Assembly (NCBI RefSeq): GCF_011806405.1
Contig: NZ_JAATOW010000044.1
Coordinates: forward strand, 1-33,340
Reading direction: 5' to 3'
Length of the DNA: 33,340 nt
DNA from: Pseudooceanicola sp. HF7
GTDB taxonomy: Bacteria; Pseudomonadota; Alphaproteobacteria; Rhodobacterales; Rhodobacteraceae
The position numbers and the translations under genes are program-made. Positions within the stretch are counted from its first letter, which is position 1, and every line of letters begins with the position of its first letter. Positions 25,362 through 33,320 of this stretch are shown here, piece by piece. The notes under the pieces are model-generated. The model did not search any database. It was not told where the DNA came from and saw nothing but the letters and a program-made list of their open reading frames with translations.

Positions 25362-25685
25362 TCAGGCCTGTTCTTCGGGCAGGTGGACGATCAGCCCGTC
25401 CATGTCCTCGGTCAGCTTGATCTGGCACGACAGGCGCGAGGTTTCCTTCACCTCGTCCGCGGCGCAATCCAGCATGTCGTCTTCGCCGTCATGGCGTTCG
25501 CCGGTCTTTTCGGTCCAGTCGTCATCCACGTAGCAATGGCAGGTCGCGCACATCATAGCGCCGCCGCATTCGCCCACGATGCCGTCAACGTCATTGTCCA
25601 GCGCGGTCTGCATCACGTTGCTGCCCGGGGCGGCATCGACCGTGGTGCGCGTGCCATCGGCCGCGACATAGGTCACCTTGACCAT
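25362..25685 (-). CDS. [2Fe-2S] ferredoxin, putidaredoxin type
   Basis: 107 residues. Cluster ligands C40, C46, C49 (GECGGAMMCATCH) and C87 (RLSCQ) have the spacing of putidaredoxin and adrenodoxin. AGGAGGAG precedes ATG 25685. It lies 39 bases after the P450 stop and 3 bases before the reductase, so it is the electron carrier between the two. Confidence 0.95.
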   Translation of the reverse strand: MVKVTYVAADGTRTTVDAAPGSNVMQTALDNDVDGIVGECGGAMMCATCHCYVDDDWTEKTGERHDGEDDMLDCAADEVKETSRLSCQIKLTEDMDGLIVHLPEEQA

Positions 25686-25724
25686 GGTAATCTCCTCCTG
25701 AAGTCTCGTGTCGTTTGCCGGCGC

Positions 25725-26900
25725 TCAGTTGAGCGTCACGGGCATGTTGATCGGCCCGCGGAATCCGAAGCCGCGCCATTTGACGGCCTCCGGATCGGGC
25801 AGCGTCATGTTCGGGAAGCGTTCGAACAGGGCCGGCATCATGATCTCGCCCACGGTGCGGCGCGCGATATGGGCCCCCGCGCAATGGTGCGGGCCGGAAC
25901 CGAAGGCCTGGTGGACGTTCTTGTCCCGGAAGACGTGGAAATTCTCACTGTCTTCATAGAGATCCTCGTCCCGGTTGGCCGAGGCCTGGACCGTCATCAG
26001 GATATCGCCCTTGGCGATGTCGCAGCCGCCGATCTGGATGTCGTCCATCGCCACGCGAGAGGAACACTGGATCGGCGCGACCCAGCGGACGCCCTCTTCG
26101 AAGGCGGCGCCCCAGGCCTCTTGCCGGCGGACTTCTTCCAGCTGCTCGGGGTTGGTCAGCAGGCCGTAGATGATGGTGGCCATGGCATCGCGCGGTTCAT
26201 TGATGCCGCCGCCGATGGCGATCTTGATATTGGCCTCGACCTGGCTCCAGGGGATCGGATCGGCCGCGTTGACCATCAGGGACAGGGCGGAATCGTCGGG
26301 CTCTGCCCGCAGGCGCTCTGCGCAATCCGCGATCAGCACGTTCATTTCCTGGTTCGCGCGGTCGGTGATGGCAAAGAGATCGGGATCCCAGCCGAAGTTG
26401 CCCGCGCCGTCGATCAGCTGCTGTGACCAGCGCATCATGTCCTCGTCCGAAGCGCCGTGCAGGCCCAGGATATGGATCAGGATGCGGGCCGAGACCGGGC
26501 CGCAGATTTCCTGGTAGAGATCCACGGTTTCGCCGCGCGGCAGACGGTCCAGGTATTCGGCCGTGATGTCACGGTAGACCTGGGCCCAGTTGGTCTTGAT
26601 GATCTTGGGGGTAAAGGCCTTTTGCATGGCCATCCGTTCGCGCCGGTGCTCATCGCCATCCTTGCGCATCAGCGTATGGGCGCGGAAGGCCGGGTGCATC
26701 GGGGATTCAGGATCGTTGGAGCTGAACAGCTCCGCATCGTCCTTCACCATCTTGGTGAATTCCGCCTTGGTCAGCAGCGTGCGGTTGACCGAGGGCACCC
26801 GGACCACCGGGGTTTCGGCCCGCATGCGGCGGTAGATCGGATAGGGATCCAGGACCAGGTCCTTGATCATTACGCTTTCATCAACCGGTGCCAATGGCAT
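25725..26900 (-). CDS. Cytochrome P450 monooxygenase with unusual I-helix
   Basis: 391 residues, a soluble bacterial P450. The haem loop FGSGPHHCAGAHIARR places the cysteine ligand at C340; the K-helix E-x-x-R is E269-R272 (EEGVRW). The I-helix reads AIGGGINEPRDA (228-239). Where P450cam has the acid-alcohol pair GGLDT, this protein has GGINE, so Asp/Thr become N234/E235, followed by Pro. Oxygen activation may therefore differ. GGAGGAGG precedes ATG 26900; a longer upstream frame would overlap the divergent LysR. With the ferredoxin and reductase it forms a complete class I system. The substrate is unknown; the flanking TRAP importer and DddD-type gene suggest a small carboxylate or onium compound, by inference. 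Confidence 0.93.
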   Translation of the reverse strand: MPLAPVDESVMIKDLVLDPYPIYRRMRAETPVVRVPSVNRTLLTKAEFTKMVKDDAELFSSNDPESPMHPAFRAHTLMRKDGDEHRRERMAMQKAFTPKIIKTNWAQVYRDITAEYLDRLPRGETVDLYQEICGPVSARILIHILGLHGASDEDMMRWSQQLIDGAGNFGWDPDLFAITDRANQEMNVLIADCAERLRAEPDDSALSLMVNAADPIPWSQVEANIKIAIGGGINEPRDAMATIIYGLLTNPEQLEEVRRQEAWGAAFEEGVRWVAPIQCSSRVAMDDIQIGGCDIAKGDILMTVQASANRDEDLYEDSENFHVFRDKNVHQAFGSGPHHCAGAHIARRTVGEIMMPALFERFPNMTLPDPEAVKWRGFGFRGPINMPVTLN

Positions 26901-26966
26901 TGTCGACGCCTCCTCCCAAAGAACGTGTTCGCTTAGAAGGGCACAGGCCTCGCAATCTTTCAACCA

Positions 26967-27000
26967 GATGGGCTTGATGGGTTTGATCGGATAATCAGAT
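26967..27000. promoter_or_regulatory. 9-bp tandem repeats and candidate operator in P450 / LysR divergent promoter
   Basis: GATGGGCTT, GATGGGTTT and GATCGGATA follow one another at 26967-26993, and ATCGGAT and ATCAGAT form a direct repeat at 26986-27000. The array lies in the 129 bases between divergent starts 26900 and 27030 and is the best candidate for a binding site of the LysR protein. Confidence 0.45.
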
Positions 27001-27029
27001 ACTGCTAGACGATCTGCGGAGGAGCCCCC

Positions 27030-27929
27030 ATGACAGACCCGCATCAGCTTGATTTCCGTGCCTTTCATTTCCTGACGGTGGTGCACCGCGAGCGGTCCTT
27101 CAGCCAGGCGGCGGAGGTGCTTGGGGTGAGCCAGTCGATGGTGAGCTATGCGATCGAGAAGCTGCGGCAGGTCTTTGATGATCCGCTTTTCGTGCGCGAG
27201 GCCGGCAGCACCCTGCCCACGCCGCGCTGCGAGGAGCTGGTCAGCTATGCCTCTGGCCTGCTGTCGGATTTCGAGGCGATCCGCGCGGGCAAGGATTTCG
27301 ATCCCGCCACCACCACCGCGCGCTTCACCATCGCCTGCAACTACTACGAGCGCTCGCTGATGATCCCCGCCGTCATCGCCACCCTGCGCAAGCAGGCCCC
27401 GCTGCTGCACCTGGAGGTGATCGATGCGGCGGGCGGCGGGCATACGCGCCTGCTGGAGGGCGACGCGGATCTGCTGATCGGCCCCTACCGGCGGCAGGAT
27501 GTGTCCTTTTACGAAAGGATGCTGTTCATTGACCGCTACGCCTGCCTGATGGATCCCGGCCACCCCTCAGCCAACCAGGTACTCACGCTGGAGGAATACC
27601 TGGCCTTCGAACATATCCTGATCACTTACGGGGGGCACTGGATCTCTCCCTATATCCACGAGATCGAGAGCATGGGGCACCAGATCACCCCCGCCCTGCG
27701 CGTGCCAAGCCCGGCGGGGATCGACCGGCTGGTGACGGGGTCGAACCTGGTGGCGACGGTGCCGCGGCGGCTGGCGCTGAACCACGGCGCGCAGCTGCGG
27801 GTGCTGGATTGCCCGGTGGGCGCGCCGGTGGAGGTCAAGATGGTCTGGAGCGGGCGCAACCATCACTCCGCTCTGCACAAATGGGTGCGCGATCTGATCT
27901 CGCGCACCGTGGCACAGCCGGCGCGCTAG
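27030..27929 (+). CDS. LysR-family regulator of the P450 operon
   Basis: 299 residues. Helix-turn-helix VVHRERSFSQAAEVLGVSQ then SMVSYAIEKLRQVFDDPLFVRE; the wing ends in the usual DDPLFVRE. The effector domain begins at about residue 90 and contains YGGHWISPYIHE. Length and the FVR motif resemble NodD/PcpR-like LysR proteins rather than the GcvA type seen elsewhere here. GGAGGAG lies upstream of ATG 27030. It is divergent from the P450 gene and convergent with the DddD-type gene. Confidence 0.87.
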   Translation: MTDPHQLDFRAFHFLTVVHRERSFSQAAEVLGVSQSMVSYAIEKLRQVFDDPLFVREAGSTLPTPRCEELVSYASGLLSDFEAIRAGKDFDPATTTARFTIACNYYERSLMIPAVIATLRKQAPLLHLEVIDAAGGGHTRLLEGDADLLIGPYRRQDVSFYERMLFIDRYACLMDPGHPSANQVLTLEEYLAFEHILITYGGHWISPYIHEIESMGHQITPALRVPSPAGIDRLVTGSNLVATVPRRLALNHGAQLRVLDCPVGAPVEVKMVWSGRNHHSALHKWVRDLISRTVAQPAR

Positions 27930-27939
27930 GCACGCCGGC
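27917..27939. terminator. Hairpin at convergent LysR and dddD ends
   Basis: GCCGGCG (27917-27923) pairs with CGCCGGC (27933-27939); the loop contains the LysR TAG stop. The dddD stop is 17 bases further on. Possible two-way terminator without U-run. Confidence 0.45.
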
Positions 27940-27955
27940 CGAGGGAGAGGAGCGG

Positions 27956-30466
27956 TCAGCTGGGCAGATACTCCCGGCTCCAGGAGGTGCTGACCGCGCC
28001 GGCATCCAGCATCTTCTGAACTGCCGCCTCGCTATAGCCCAGCTCTGCCAGGATCTCGCGGGTGGAGGTGCCGAACTTTTCCGCCGGGCTCACGGCCATC
28101 ACCGCGCCACGGCGGGTGCGCACCGCGTAGGGATCAAGCTGCGTGACCTCGTGGCCAGAGGGGTGATCGCGGTAGATCGAGAAGGAATAGCTGCCGTTCT
28201 GCGTGCCCGGCGTGCCATCGGCCTCATGTTCGTTGCGGGCGCGCAGGGCGTCGATGTTCTCACAGATCGCCACGCCGATATCGGCGGCGCGCAGGCGGGT
28301 GACCCATTCCTGGGCCGGCTGGGCCTGGAAGGCGGTGGCAAGGTAGGCCGCGCGATCCTCGACCGGGATATCGGGCAGGTCTTCCAGCCCCTCCACCGCC
28401 CGGAAGCGGGGCAGATCGTTTTCCCAGGCACATAGCAGGATGTGACGGCCCGAGGCGGTGGAATAGAAGCGCGCCAGGTCGTTCCAGCCGCTGACATCGG
28501 GGCCGGAGGGTTCATCGAAAAGCCCCCTGCCCTTGAAGTCATAGGCGAAGGGCACCTGCAGCAGCCCGGCATTGGCAGAGAGCGAGGTGCGCCCGCGCCC
28601 GATGCGTCCATGGCGGTACTTCTGGTAGAGCGCCGCGGCCACCGAAAGCGCGCCGCCGAAGCCGCACATGACGTCGATCGTACCGACGTGGGCGTGTTCC
28701 TCTGGCCGGTCCATGGCGCCGCCAAAGCGGGTCATGATGCCGGTCGCGGCCTGCACCAGGTCATCGTAACCGATGTAATCCGTGCGCACCCCGCGCCGCA
28801 CGCCGGAGAAGCAATCCAGCTTGCAGAAGATCGCATCCGGGTTGAGCTTGCGCAGCTGCTCTGCATCCAGGCCCATCTTGCGGATCTGGCTGTCCGGCGC
28901 GTTCCAGACGATCACATCCACGGTCTTCACCAGATCCTCCAGCACCTGCTGGCCATGGCGCGATTTCAGGTCCACCAGGATGGATTTCTTGCCCCGTCCC
29001 TGGCTCATCCCGTAGATGACGGTGTTCCAGCTGTCATACATCGGCTGGGCCGGATCGAGCTTGATCACCTCTGCGCCGAAGCGGGCCAGGTAGCTGGCCG
29101 AATGCGGGCCGGCGATGACGTTGCACAGGTCCAGCACGCGCACGCCGCTCAGCCAGGCCTCCTGGTCGTTGTCCTCGGTGGCGGCGGGGATGTCGGTGCG
29201 CAGGGCGCGCAGGATCTTCAGCGCCTCCGGCATCTCGACCCAGCGACGGGGTTCGGGGCTGAGGGCTTCTTCGCCGCTTTCCTCCATCCAGACCACCGGG
29301 CCGGGCATCGTCATCTCACCGTAGACCGGATCCCAGAGGTCGATCATCAGGCCGGAGGCCTCTGCGTATTCGTCGTTGATCCATTCCTGCAACCACAGCT
29401 GTGGCCCGCCGGGAATGCCCGCGCGCCCGAACAGCTTGACCCATTCGCGCGCGGTGCGGGTCATGAAGACCTCTTTCATCCGGGCGGCGATGTGATCGGC
29501 CCAGTCCTTTGGCATCGGGTAGACCCCGAGGGAGACATGGGCGGACCATTCGGCATAGGGGCGATAGGTGTCCTCTTCCGAGGTCAGCCCCTCTTCGACC
29601 AGTTCATCGTAGATGCCCAGAACCTCCAGGCAGCGCCTGGCGTGGTACTTGTGGCTGGGGCAGACGACGTAGAACATGCGCCCGTCCTTGCACATGTAGC
29701 TGCGGAAGAAGGGATCCAGCAGTTCCTGGAGCTCTTCGTAGGAGACATTCATCTGCAGGCCTTCGATCCGGCGGCGCTCGATCTCCTTTTCCCGCTGGGT
29801 CAGGTAGCGTTCGGGCATGTCGGCGACGCGGATGGAATTGTAACACAGCCCCTCCATGATGGCGGCGGCCAGCGGCACCTCGATCTGGTCGCCGCGCCCG
29901 GTCACCTGGCGCGATTGCAGCGCCAGCACCACGGCAGAGCCGGCGATCTGCGCCGCGTAGGCAGAAGACAGCGGCAGCGGAGAGAAGGAGGGGTTCACCC
30001 CCATCAGCACCCGGTTCAGCCCCATGTCCGTGAACACGCCGGAGCTGGCCGCGACCACGCTTTCAAAGGCGCGCTGTTCGCGGCGCTCCAGGTCGTTCGA
30101 GGCAAAGCCGGGGATCGACAGCGTGATCAGCTCTGGCCGGTCCTGGCACATCTGGTCGAAATCCAGGCCCAGGGCGGCCAGCTTGCCGGGGCGGAAGTTC
30201 TCTATGATCACGTCGGCTTCGTCGCAGAGCGCGCGGGCATCGGCCAGCCCTGCCTCTGTCTTCAGGTCAAGGGTCACGATGACCTTGTTGCGGTTCAGCG
30301 TGGCATTGGCCGGGCTGTCCCACATCGGACCCTGGGGCGGATCGACCTTGACCACGGTGGCGCCAAGGTCCCCCAGCAGCATGCCCACGGCGGGGCCTGC
30401 AATATATTGTCCGAAATCAACGACTTTCACGCCAGTCAGCGGAAGGTGGGAAAAGGTCTGACGCAT
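27956..30466 (-). CDS. dddD: DddD-type double CaiB protein (DMSP CoA-transferase/lyase family)
   Basis: 836 residues made of two class III CoA-transferase (CaiB/BaiF) units, about 10-420 and 440-835. Both open with the same motif: GVKVVDFGQYIAGPAV (12-27) and GVRVLDLCNVIAGPHS (441-456). The second half has the catalytic Asp (GYDDLVQAATG, D568); the first has Glu in that place (AFESVVAASSG, E135). Length, the two-unit build and an active Asp only in the second unit match DddD, which converts DMSP with an acyl-CoA donor to 3-hydroxypropionyl-CoA and DMS. ATG 30466 has GGAG upstream. It follows a GMC oxidoreductase gene by 37 bases. A different onium substrate, such as a carnitine-like compound, remains possible, and no BCCT transporter is nearby. 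Confidence 0.78.
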   Translation of the reverse strand: MRQTFSHLPLTGVKVVDFGQYIAGPAVGMLLGDLGATVVKVDPPQGPMWDSPANATLNRNKVIVTLDLKTEAGLADARALCDEADVIIENFRPGKLAALGLDFDQMCQDRPELITLSIPGFASNDLERREQRAFESVVAASSGVFTDMGLNRVLMGVNPSFSPLPLSSAYAAQIAGSAVVLALQSRQVTGRGDQIEVPLAAAIMEGLCYNSIRVADMPERYLTQREKEIERRRIEGLQMNVSYEELQELLDPFFRSYMCKDGRMFYVVCPSHKYHARRCLEVLGIYDELVEEGLTSEEDTYRPYAEWSAHVSLGVYPMPKDWADHIAARMKEVFMTRTAREWVKLFGRAGIPGGPQLWLQEWINDEYAEASGLMIDLWDPVYGEMTMPGPVVWMEESGEEALSPEPRRWVEMPEALKILRALRTDIPAATEDNDQEAWLSGVRVLDLCNVIAGPHSASYLARFGAEVIKLDPAQPMYDSWNTVIYGMSQGRGKKSILVDLKSRHGQQVLEDLVKTVDVIVWNAPDSQIRKMGLDAEQLRKLNPDAIFCKLDCFSGVRRGVRTDYIGYDDLVQAATGIMTRFGGAMDRPEEHAHVGTIDVMCGFGGALSVAAALYQKYRHGRIGRGRTSLSANAGLLQVPFAYDFKGRGLFDEPSGPDVSGWNDLARFYSTASGRHILLCAWENDLPRFRAVEGLEDLPDIPVEDRAAYLATAFQAQPAQEWVTRLRAADIGVAICENIDALRARNEHEADGTPGTQNGSYSFSIYRDHPSGHEVTQLDPYAVRTRRGAVMAVSPAEKFGTSTREILAELGYSEAAVQKMLDAGAVSTSWSREYLPS

Positions 30467-30503
30467 GGGCGCTCCGACAGGTTGAGGGGGCTTGGCAGCC
30501 GGG

Positions 30504-32153
30504 TCACTGCCCGGACAGGATCCAGCCCGCGGCTTTTTCGGCAATCATGAGGGTCGGCGAATTGGTGTTGCCGCTGGTGATCCGCGGCATGATCGAGGCA
30601 TCCACGACCCGCAGCCCGGCGATCCCGCGCACCCGCAGATGCGGATCCAGGGGGGCGGACTCCTCCTCCGCGTGGCCCATGCGGATGGTGCCGGTGGGGT
30701 GGAAGATCGTGCTGGCGATATCGCCGGCCAGGCGCGCCAGCTCTTCATCGGACTGGTACTGCACGCCGGGTTTATGTTCCTGCGGCGCATAGCCGGCCAT
30801 CGCGGGCTGGGCCATGATACGGCGCACCTGGCGCAGGCTGTCGGCGGCGACCTTTCGGTCCTCCTCTGTCGACAGGTAGTTCGGCGTGATCTTCGGCGCG
30901 TCGCGGAAATCGGCGGAGCCGATGCGCACGTGACCGCGCGAGCTGGGGTTGAGGTTGCAGACCGAGACGGTGATCGCCGGGAAGGCATGCAGCGGCTCCC
31001 CGAAGGCATCCAGGGAGAGCGGCTGGACGTGGTATTGCAGGTTGGCATGGGTGCGCGAAGGGTCCGAGCGCGTGAAGGCGCCAAGCTGGCTGGGCGCCAT
31101 GCTCATCGGGCCGGAGCGCCGGAACAGGTATTCCATGCCGATGGTCGCCTTGCCGATCAGGGTGCCGGCCAGGGCGTTCAGGGTGCGGGTGCCATCGACC
31201 TTGAAGACGGTGCGGATCTGCAGGTGATCCTGCAGGTTCTCGCCCACCTCTGGCATGTCGCGCACCACCTCAATCCCGTGCTCGCGCAGCAGTGCCGCCG
31301 GGCCGATCCCGGAGAGTTGCAGGATCTGGGGCGAGTTCACGGCGCCTGCCGAGAGCACGACCTCACGCCGGGCGGTGACAGGGGTGCTGCGGCCGGCGCG
31401 GTTGACCATCGCGCCGCTGCACCGGGTGCCCTCGAATGTCAGCTTCTCGACCAGGGACTCGGTCCAGATGGTCAGGTTGGGGCGTTTCCTTGCCGGGCGC
31501 AGGAAGGCCTTGGAGGTGTTCCAGCGCCAGCCGGAGCGCTGGTTGACGTCGAAATAGCCCACGCCGGAATTGTCCCCGGTGTTGAAATCCTGGGTCTTTT
31601 CGACGCCGGTTTCCGCCGCGGCCTCCGCGAAGCTGTCCAGCACGTCCCACCGCAGGCGCTGCTTTTCCACGCGCCATTCCCCGCCCGTGCCATGCAGGTC
31701 CGAAAAGCGGCTGTTGTCGCCGGTCTGCGGATCGGCGCCATCATCCAGGCGGTAGTGATCCTCGTGCCGCTTGAAGTCTTCGAGCGAGCTCTCCCAGCCC
31801 CAGGCGTCCTCGCCTGTCAGCTCTGCCCAGGCATCGTAATCGCGCGCCTGGCCGCGCATGTAGATCATCCCGTTGATGGAGGAGCAGCCCCCCAGCGTCT
31901 TGCCGCGCGGATACTTCAGGCTGCGCCCGTTCAGGCCCGGATCGGCCTCTGTGCTGTAAAGCCAGTCGACGCGCGGATTGCCGATGGAATAGAGGTATCC
32001 GACGGGAATATGGATCCAGGGGTAATTGTCCGGCTTGCCCGCTTCCAGCAGCAGGACCCGGTTGGAGGGATCCGCGCTGAGCCGGTTTGCCAGCAGGCAT
32101 CCGGCCGTTCCGGCGCCCACGACGATATAATCAAACTCCATGTCGCCCGTCAT
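30504..32153 (-). CDS. GMC-family FAD oxidoreductase, choline-dehydrogenase-like (DddA-like)
   Basis: 549 residues, full length for choline dehydrogenase relatives. FAD loop VVGAGTAGCLLANRLS (11-26), GMC signature region PRGKTLGGCSSINGMIYMRG (82-101), and active-site H485 (FHPTGTIRMG) with N529 (GNTNSPTLM). GGAGGAGG precedes ATG 32153. It is the first gene of a two-gene operon with dddD. In Halomonas HTNK1 a GMC enzyme, DddA, oxidises 3-hydroxypropionate from DMSP to malonate semialdehyde, and the same role fits here. No dddC-type dehydrogenase is in the window, so the next step would be encoded elsewhere. Choline or another alcohol is the alternative substrate. Confidence 0.8.
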   Translation of the reverse strand: MTGDMEFDYIVVGAGTAGCLLANRLSADPSNRVLLLEAGKPDNYPWIHIPVGYLYSIGNPRVDWLYSTEADPGLNGRSLKYPRGKTLGGCSSINGMIYMRGQARDYDAWAELTGEDAWGWESSLEDFKRHEDHYRLDDGADPQTGDNSRFSDLHGTGGEWRVEKQRLRWDVLDSFAEAAAETGVEKTQDFNTGDNSGVGYFDVNQRSGWRWNTSKAFLRPARKRPNLTIWTESLVEKLTFEGTRCSGAMVNRAGRSTPVTARREVVLSAGAVNSPQILQLSGIGPAALLREHGIEVVRDMPEVGENLQDHLQIRTVFKVDGTRTLNALAGTLIGKATIGMEYLFRRSGPMSMAPSQLGAFTRSDPSRTHANLQYHVQPLSLDAFGEPLHAFPAITVSVCNLNPSSRGHVRIGSADFRDAPKITPNYLSTEEDRKVAADSLRQVRRIMAQPAMAGYAPQEHKPGVQYQSDEELARLAGDIASTIFHPTGTIRMGHAEEESAPLDPHLRVRGIAGLRVVDASIMPRITSGNTNSPTLMIAEKAAGWILSGQ

Positions 32154-32229
32154 TGGACCCTCCTCCTCCGCCTGCGAAAAGGGGTATCGACCCCAGAAAC
32201 GCTTTTCCAATGACTTTTGCCACAATCCG

Positions 32230-32248
32230 ATATTATAGATTTTAATAT
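32230..32248. promoter_or_regulatory. AT-rich dyad overlapping the LysR start, candidate operator
   Basis: ATATTA (32230-32235) and TAATAT (32243-32248) form a perfect dyad with a 7-base spacer, an AT island in GC-rich DNA. It lies in the 93 bases between divergent starts 32153 and 32247 and runs into the LysR ATG, which would suit autorepression. Confidence 0.5.
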
Positions 32249-33161
32249 GGAGCGCCTGTCGAACATCAACCTGCTGCTGGCCTTTGCCACCGTCGCCCAG
32301 GAGGGCAGCGTGTCCCGGGCGGCCGAGCGGCTGAACCTGACGCAGCCGGCGGTCAGCCACCAGCTGAAGCGGCTGGCCGAAGAGACCGGGACGCAGCTGT
32401 TCCGCCGGACTGGCACGGGGCTGGAGCTGACCCGGGAGGGGGCCGCGCTGGTGCCCCGGGCCGAACGCGTGTTGGAGGCCATGAGCGAGTTCACCCGCGG
32501 GGCGCAGCAGCAGGCGGGGCGGATCGCCGGGCGGCTGCGGATCGGCACGATCCTGGATCCCGATTTCATCCGCCTCGGTCCGCTGTTGCAGGCGCTGCGG
32601 GCCGATTACCCGGATGTGGCGACAGAGCTGAGCCATGCGGTCAGCGGAGAGACCCTGGCCCGGCTGATGCGCGGCCAGATCGACGGCGGCTTCTTCCTGA
32701 ATGGGCCTGAGATCCCCAAACCGCGAACCGAGGACGACCGGCTGCATGTCATGTGGCTGGCCGATTTCACCTACCGGGTGATCGCGCCGCCGGGCTGGCA
32801 GAGCCGGGTGGAAAGCGCCGACTGGCCGGCCCTGGCGGAGATGCCCTGGATCGGCACGCCGCCGACCTCGGCCCATCACGGCCTTCTGGGGGCGATCTTT
32901 GCCCGCCACGGGGTGCGCCAGAGGGTGGTGGCGGAGGTGGACCAAGAGGCCTCCATGCTGGAGATGGTGCGCGCGGGGGTGGGGCTGAGCCTGAGCCGGG
33001 AATCCATCGCGCTGCACCAGCGCCAGACCGCGGGCCTGTCGGTTGCCGAGGCGGTTTCCGTTCCCGCCAGCCTGGGGTTCATCACGTTGCAGCGCCATCT
33101 GGCGCAGCCTACCGTCGGGGTGGTTATGGATGCCTTAAGACGGACCTGGTTCGGCGGCTGA
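32247..33161 (+). CDS. LysR-family regulator, divergent from GMC-dddD operon
   Basis: 304 residues from ATG 32247 (MERLSNINLLLAFATVAQEG). Helix-turn-helix AQEGSVSRAAERLNLTQPAV then SHQLKRLAEETGTQLF; effector domain from about residue 90 (GRLRIGTILDPDFIRL). A TTG ten codons upstream is a less likely start. No clear ribosome site precedes the ATG. Position suggests it controls the GMC-dddD operon, comparable to LysR-type DddR genes of other dddD clusters; the ligand is unknown. Confidence 0.85.
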   Translation: MERLSNINLLLAFATVAQEGSVSRAAERLNLTQPAVSHQLKRLAEETGTQLFRRTGTGLELTREGAALVPRAERVLEAMSEFTRGAQQQAGRIAGRLRIGTILDPDFIRLGPLLQALRADYPDVATELSHAVSGETLARLMRGQIDGGFFLNGPEIPKPRTEDDRLHVMWLADFTYRVIAPPGWQSRVESADWPALAEMPWIGTPPTSAHHGLLGAIFARHGVRQRVVAEVDQEASMLEMVRAGVGLSLSRESIALHQRQTAGLSVAEAVSVPASLGFITLQRHLAQPTVGVVMDALRRTWFGG

Positions 33162-33182
33162 ACCGGCGTTTCGATCCCGTCG

Positions 33183-33236
33183 GTACGGCGTCTGTATCGT
33201 GTCGGTATCACGTCGGTATTACGTCGGTGCGCGGCG
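33183..33236. repeat. 11-bp-period repeat element, copy 2
   Basis: Four 11-bp units GTACGGCGTCT, GTATCGTGTCG, GTATCACGTCG and GTATTACGTCG (33183-33226) are followed by GTGCGCGGCG. The part from 33190 matches the element at 19911-19957 at 43 of 47 positions. As with copy 1, it lies just after a plus-strand gene. Confidence 0.8.
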
Positions 33237-33268
33237 AACGGGGCGTTCGCGAAGACTTAAGCGGTGGC

Positions 33269-33320
33269 GGGGGGCTTTGCCCCCCACGAAACAGGGGGGC
33301 TCGATGCCCCCCGGTTTCGT
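33269..33320 (+). terminator. Paired G/C hairpins at the window end
   Basis: GGGGGGC-TTT-GCCCCCC (33269-33285) is followed by GGGGGGC-TCGAT-GCCCCCC (33294-33312). The second is lengthened by outer arms ACGAAAC (33286-33292) and GTTTCGT (33314-33320). A C6 run then GAGTTTTT follows (33322-33335). The G6 and C6 tracts can pair in alternative ways. Similar G/C hairpin blocks are, as I recall, common between genes in roseobacters and probably end transcription. Confidence 0.6.

Noticed and set aside
23235-26426. Very long plus-strand open frame (1063 codons)
   Set aside because: It lies wholly antisense to dctP, the reductase, ferredoxin and P450, has a low-complexity His/Arg/Gly/Gln-rich translation, and no family motifs; a GC-skew artefact.
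26901-27563. Upstream extension of the P450 gene
   Set aside because: It runs through the divergent promoter into the LysR gene; family length and ribosome site fix the start at 26900.
27956-30466. Simple CaiB carnitine CoA-transferase
   Set aside because: CaiB is about 400 residues and single-unit; this protein is a fused double unit with one active Asp, matching DddD better, though substrate remains unproven.
28442-30550. Plus-strand open frame of 702 codons
   Set aside because: Antisense to the DddD-type gene, His/Gly-rich without domain features.
32154-33098. Upstream extension of the GMC gene
   Set aside because: It is antisense to the divergent LysR gene; the FAD motif begins right after ATG 32153 with a strong GGAGGAGG.
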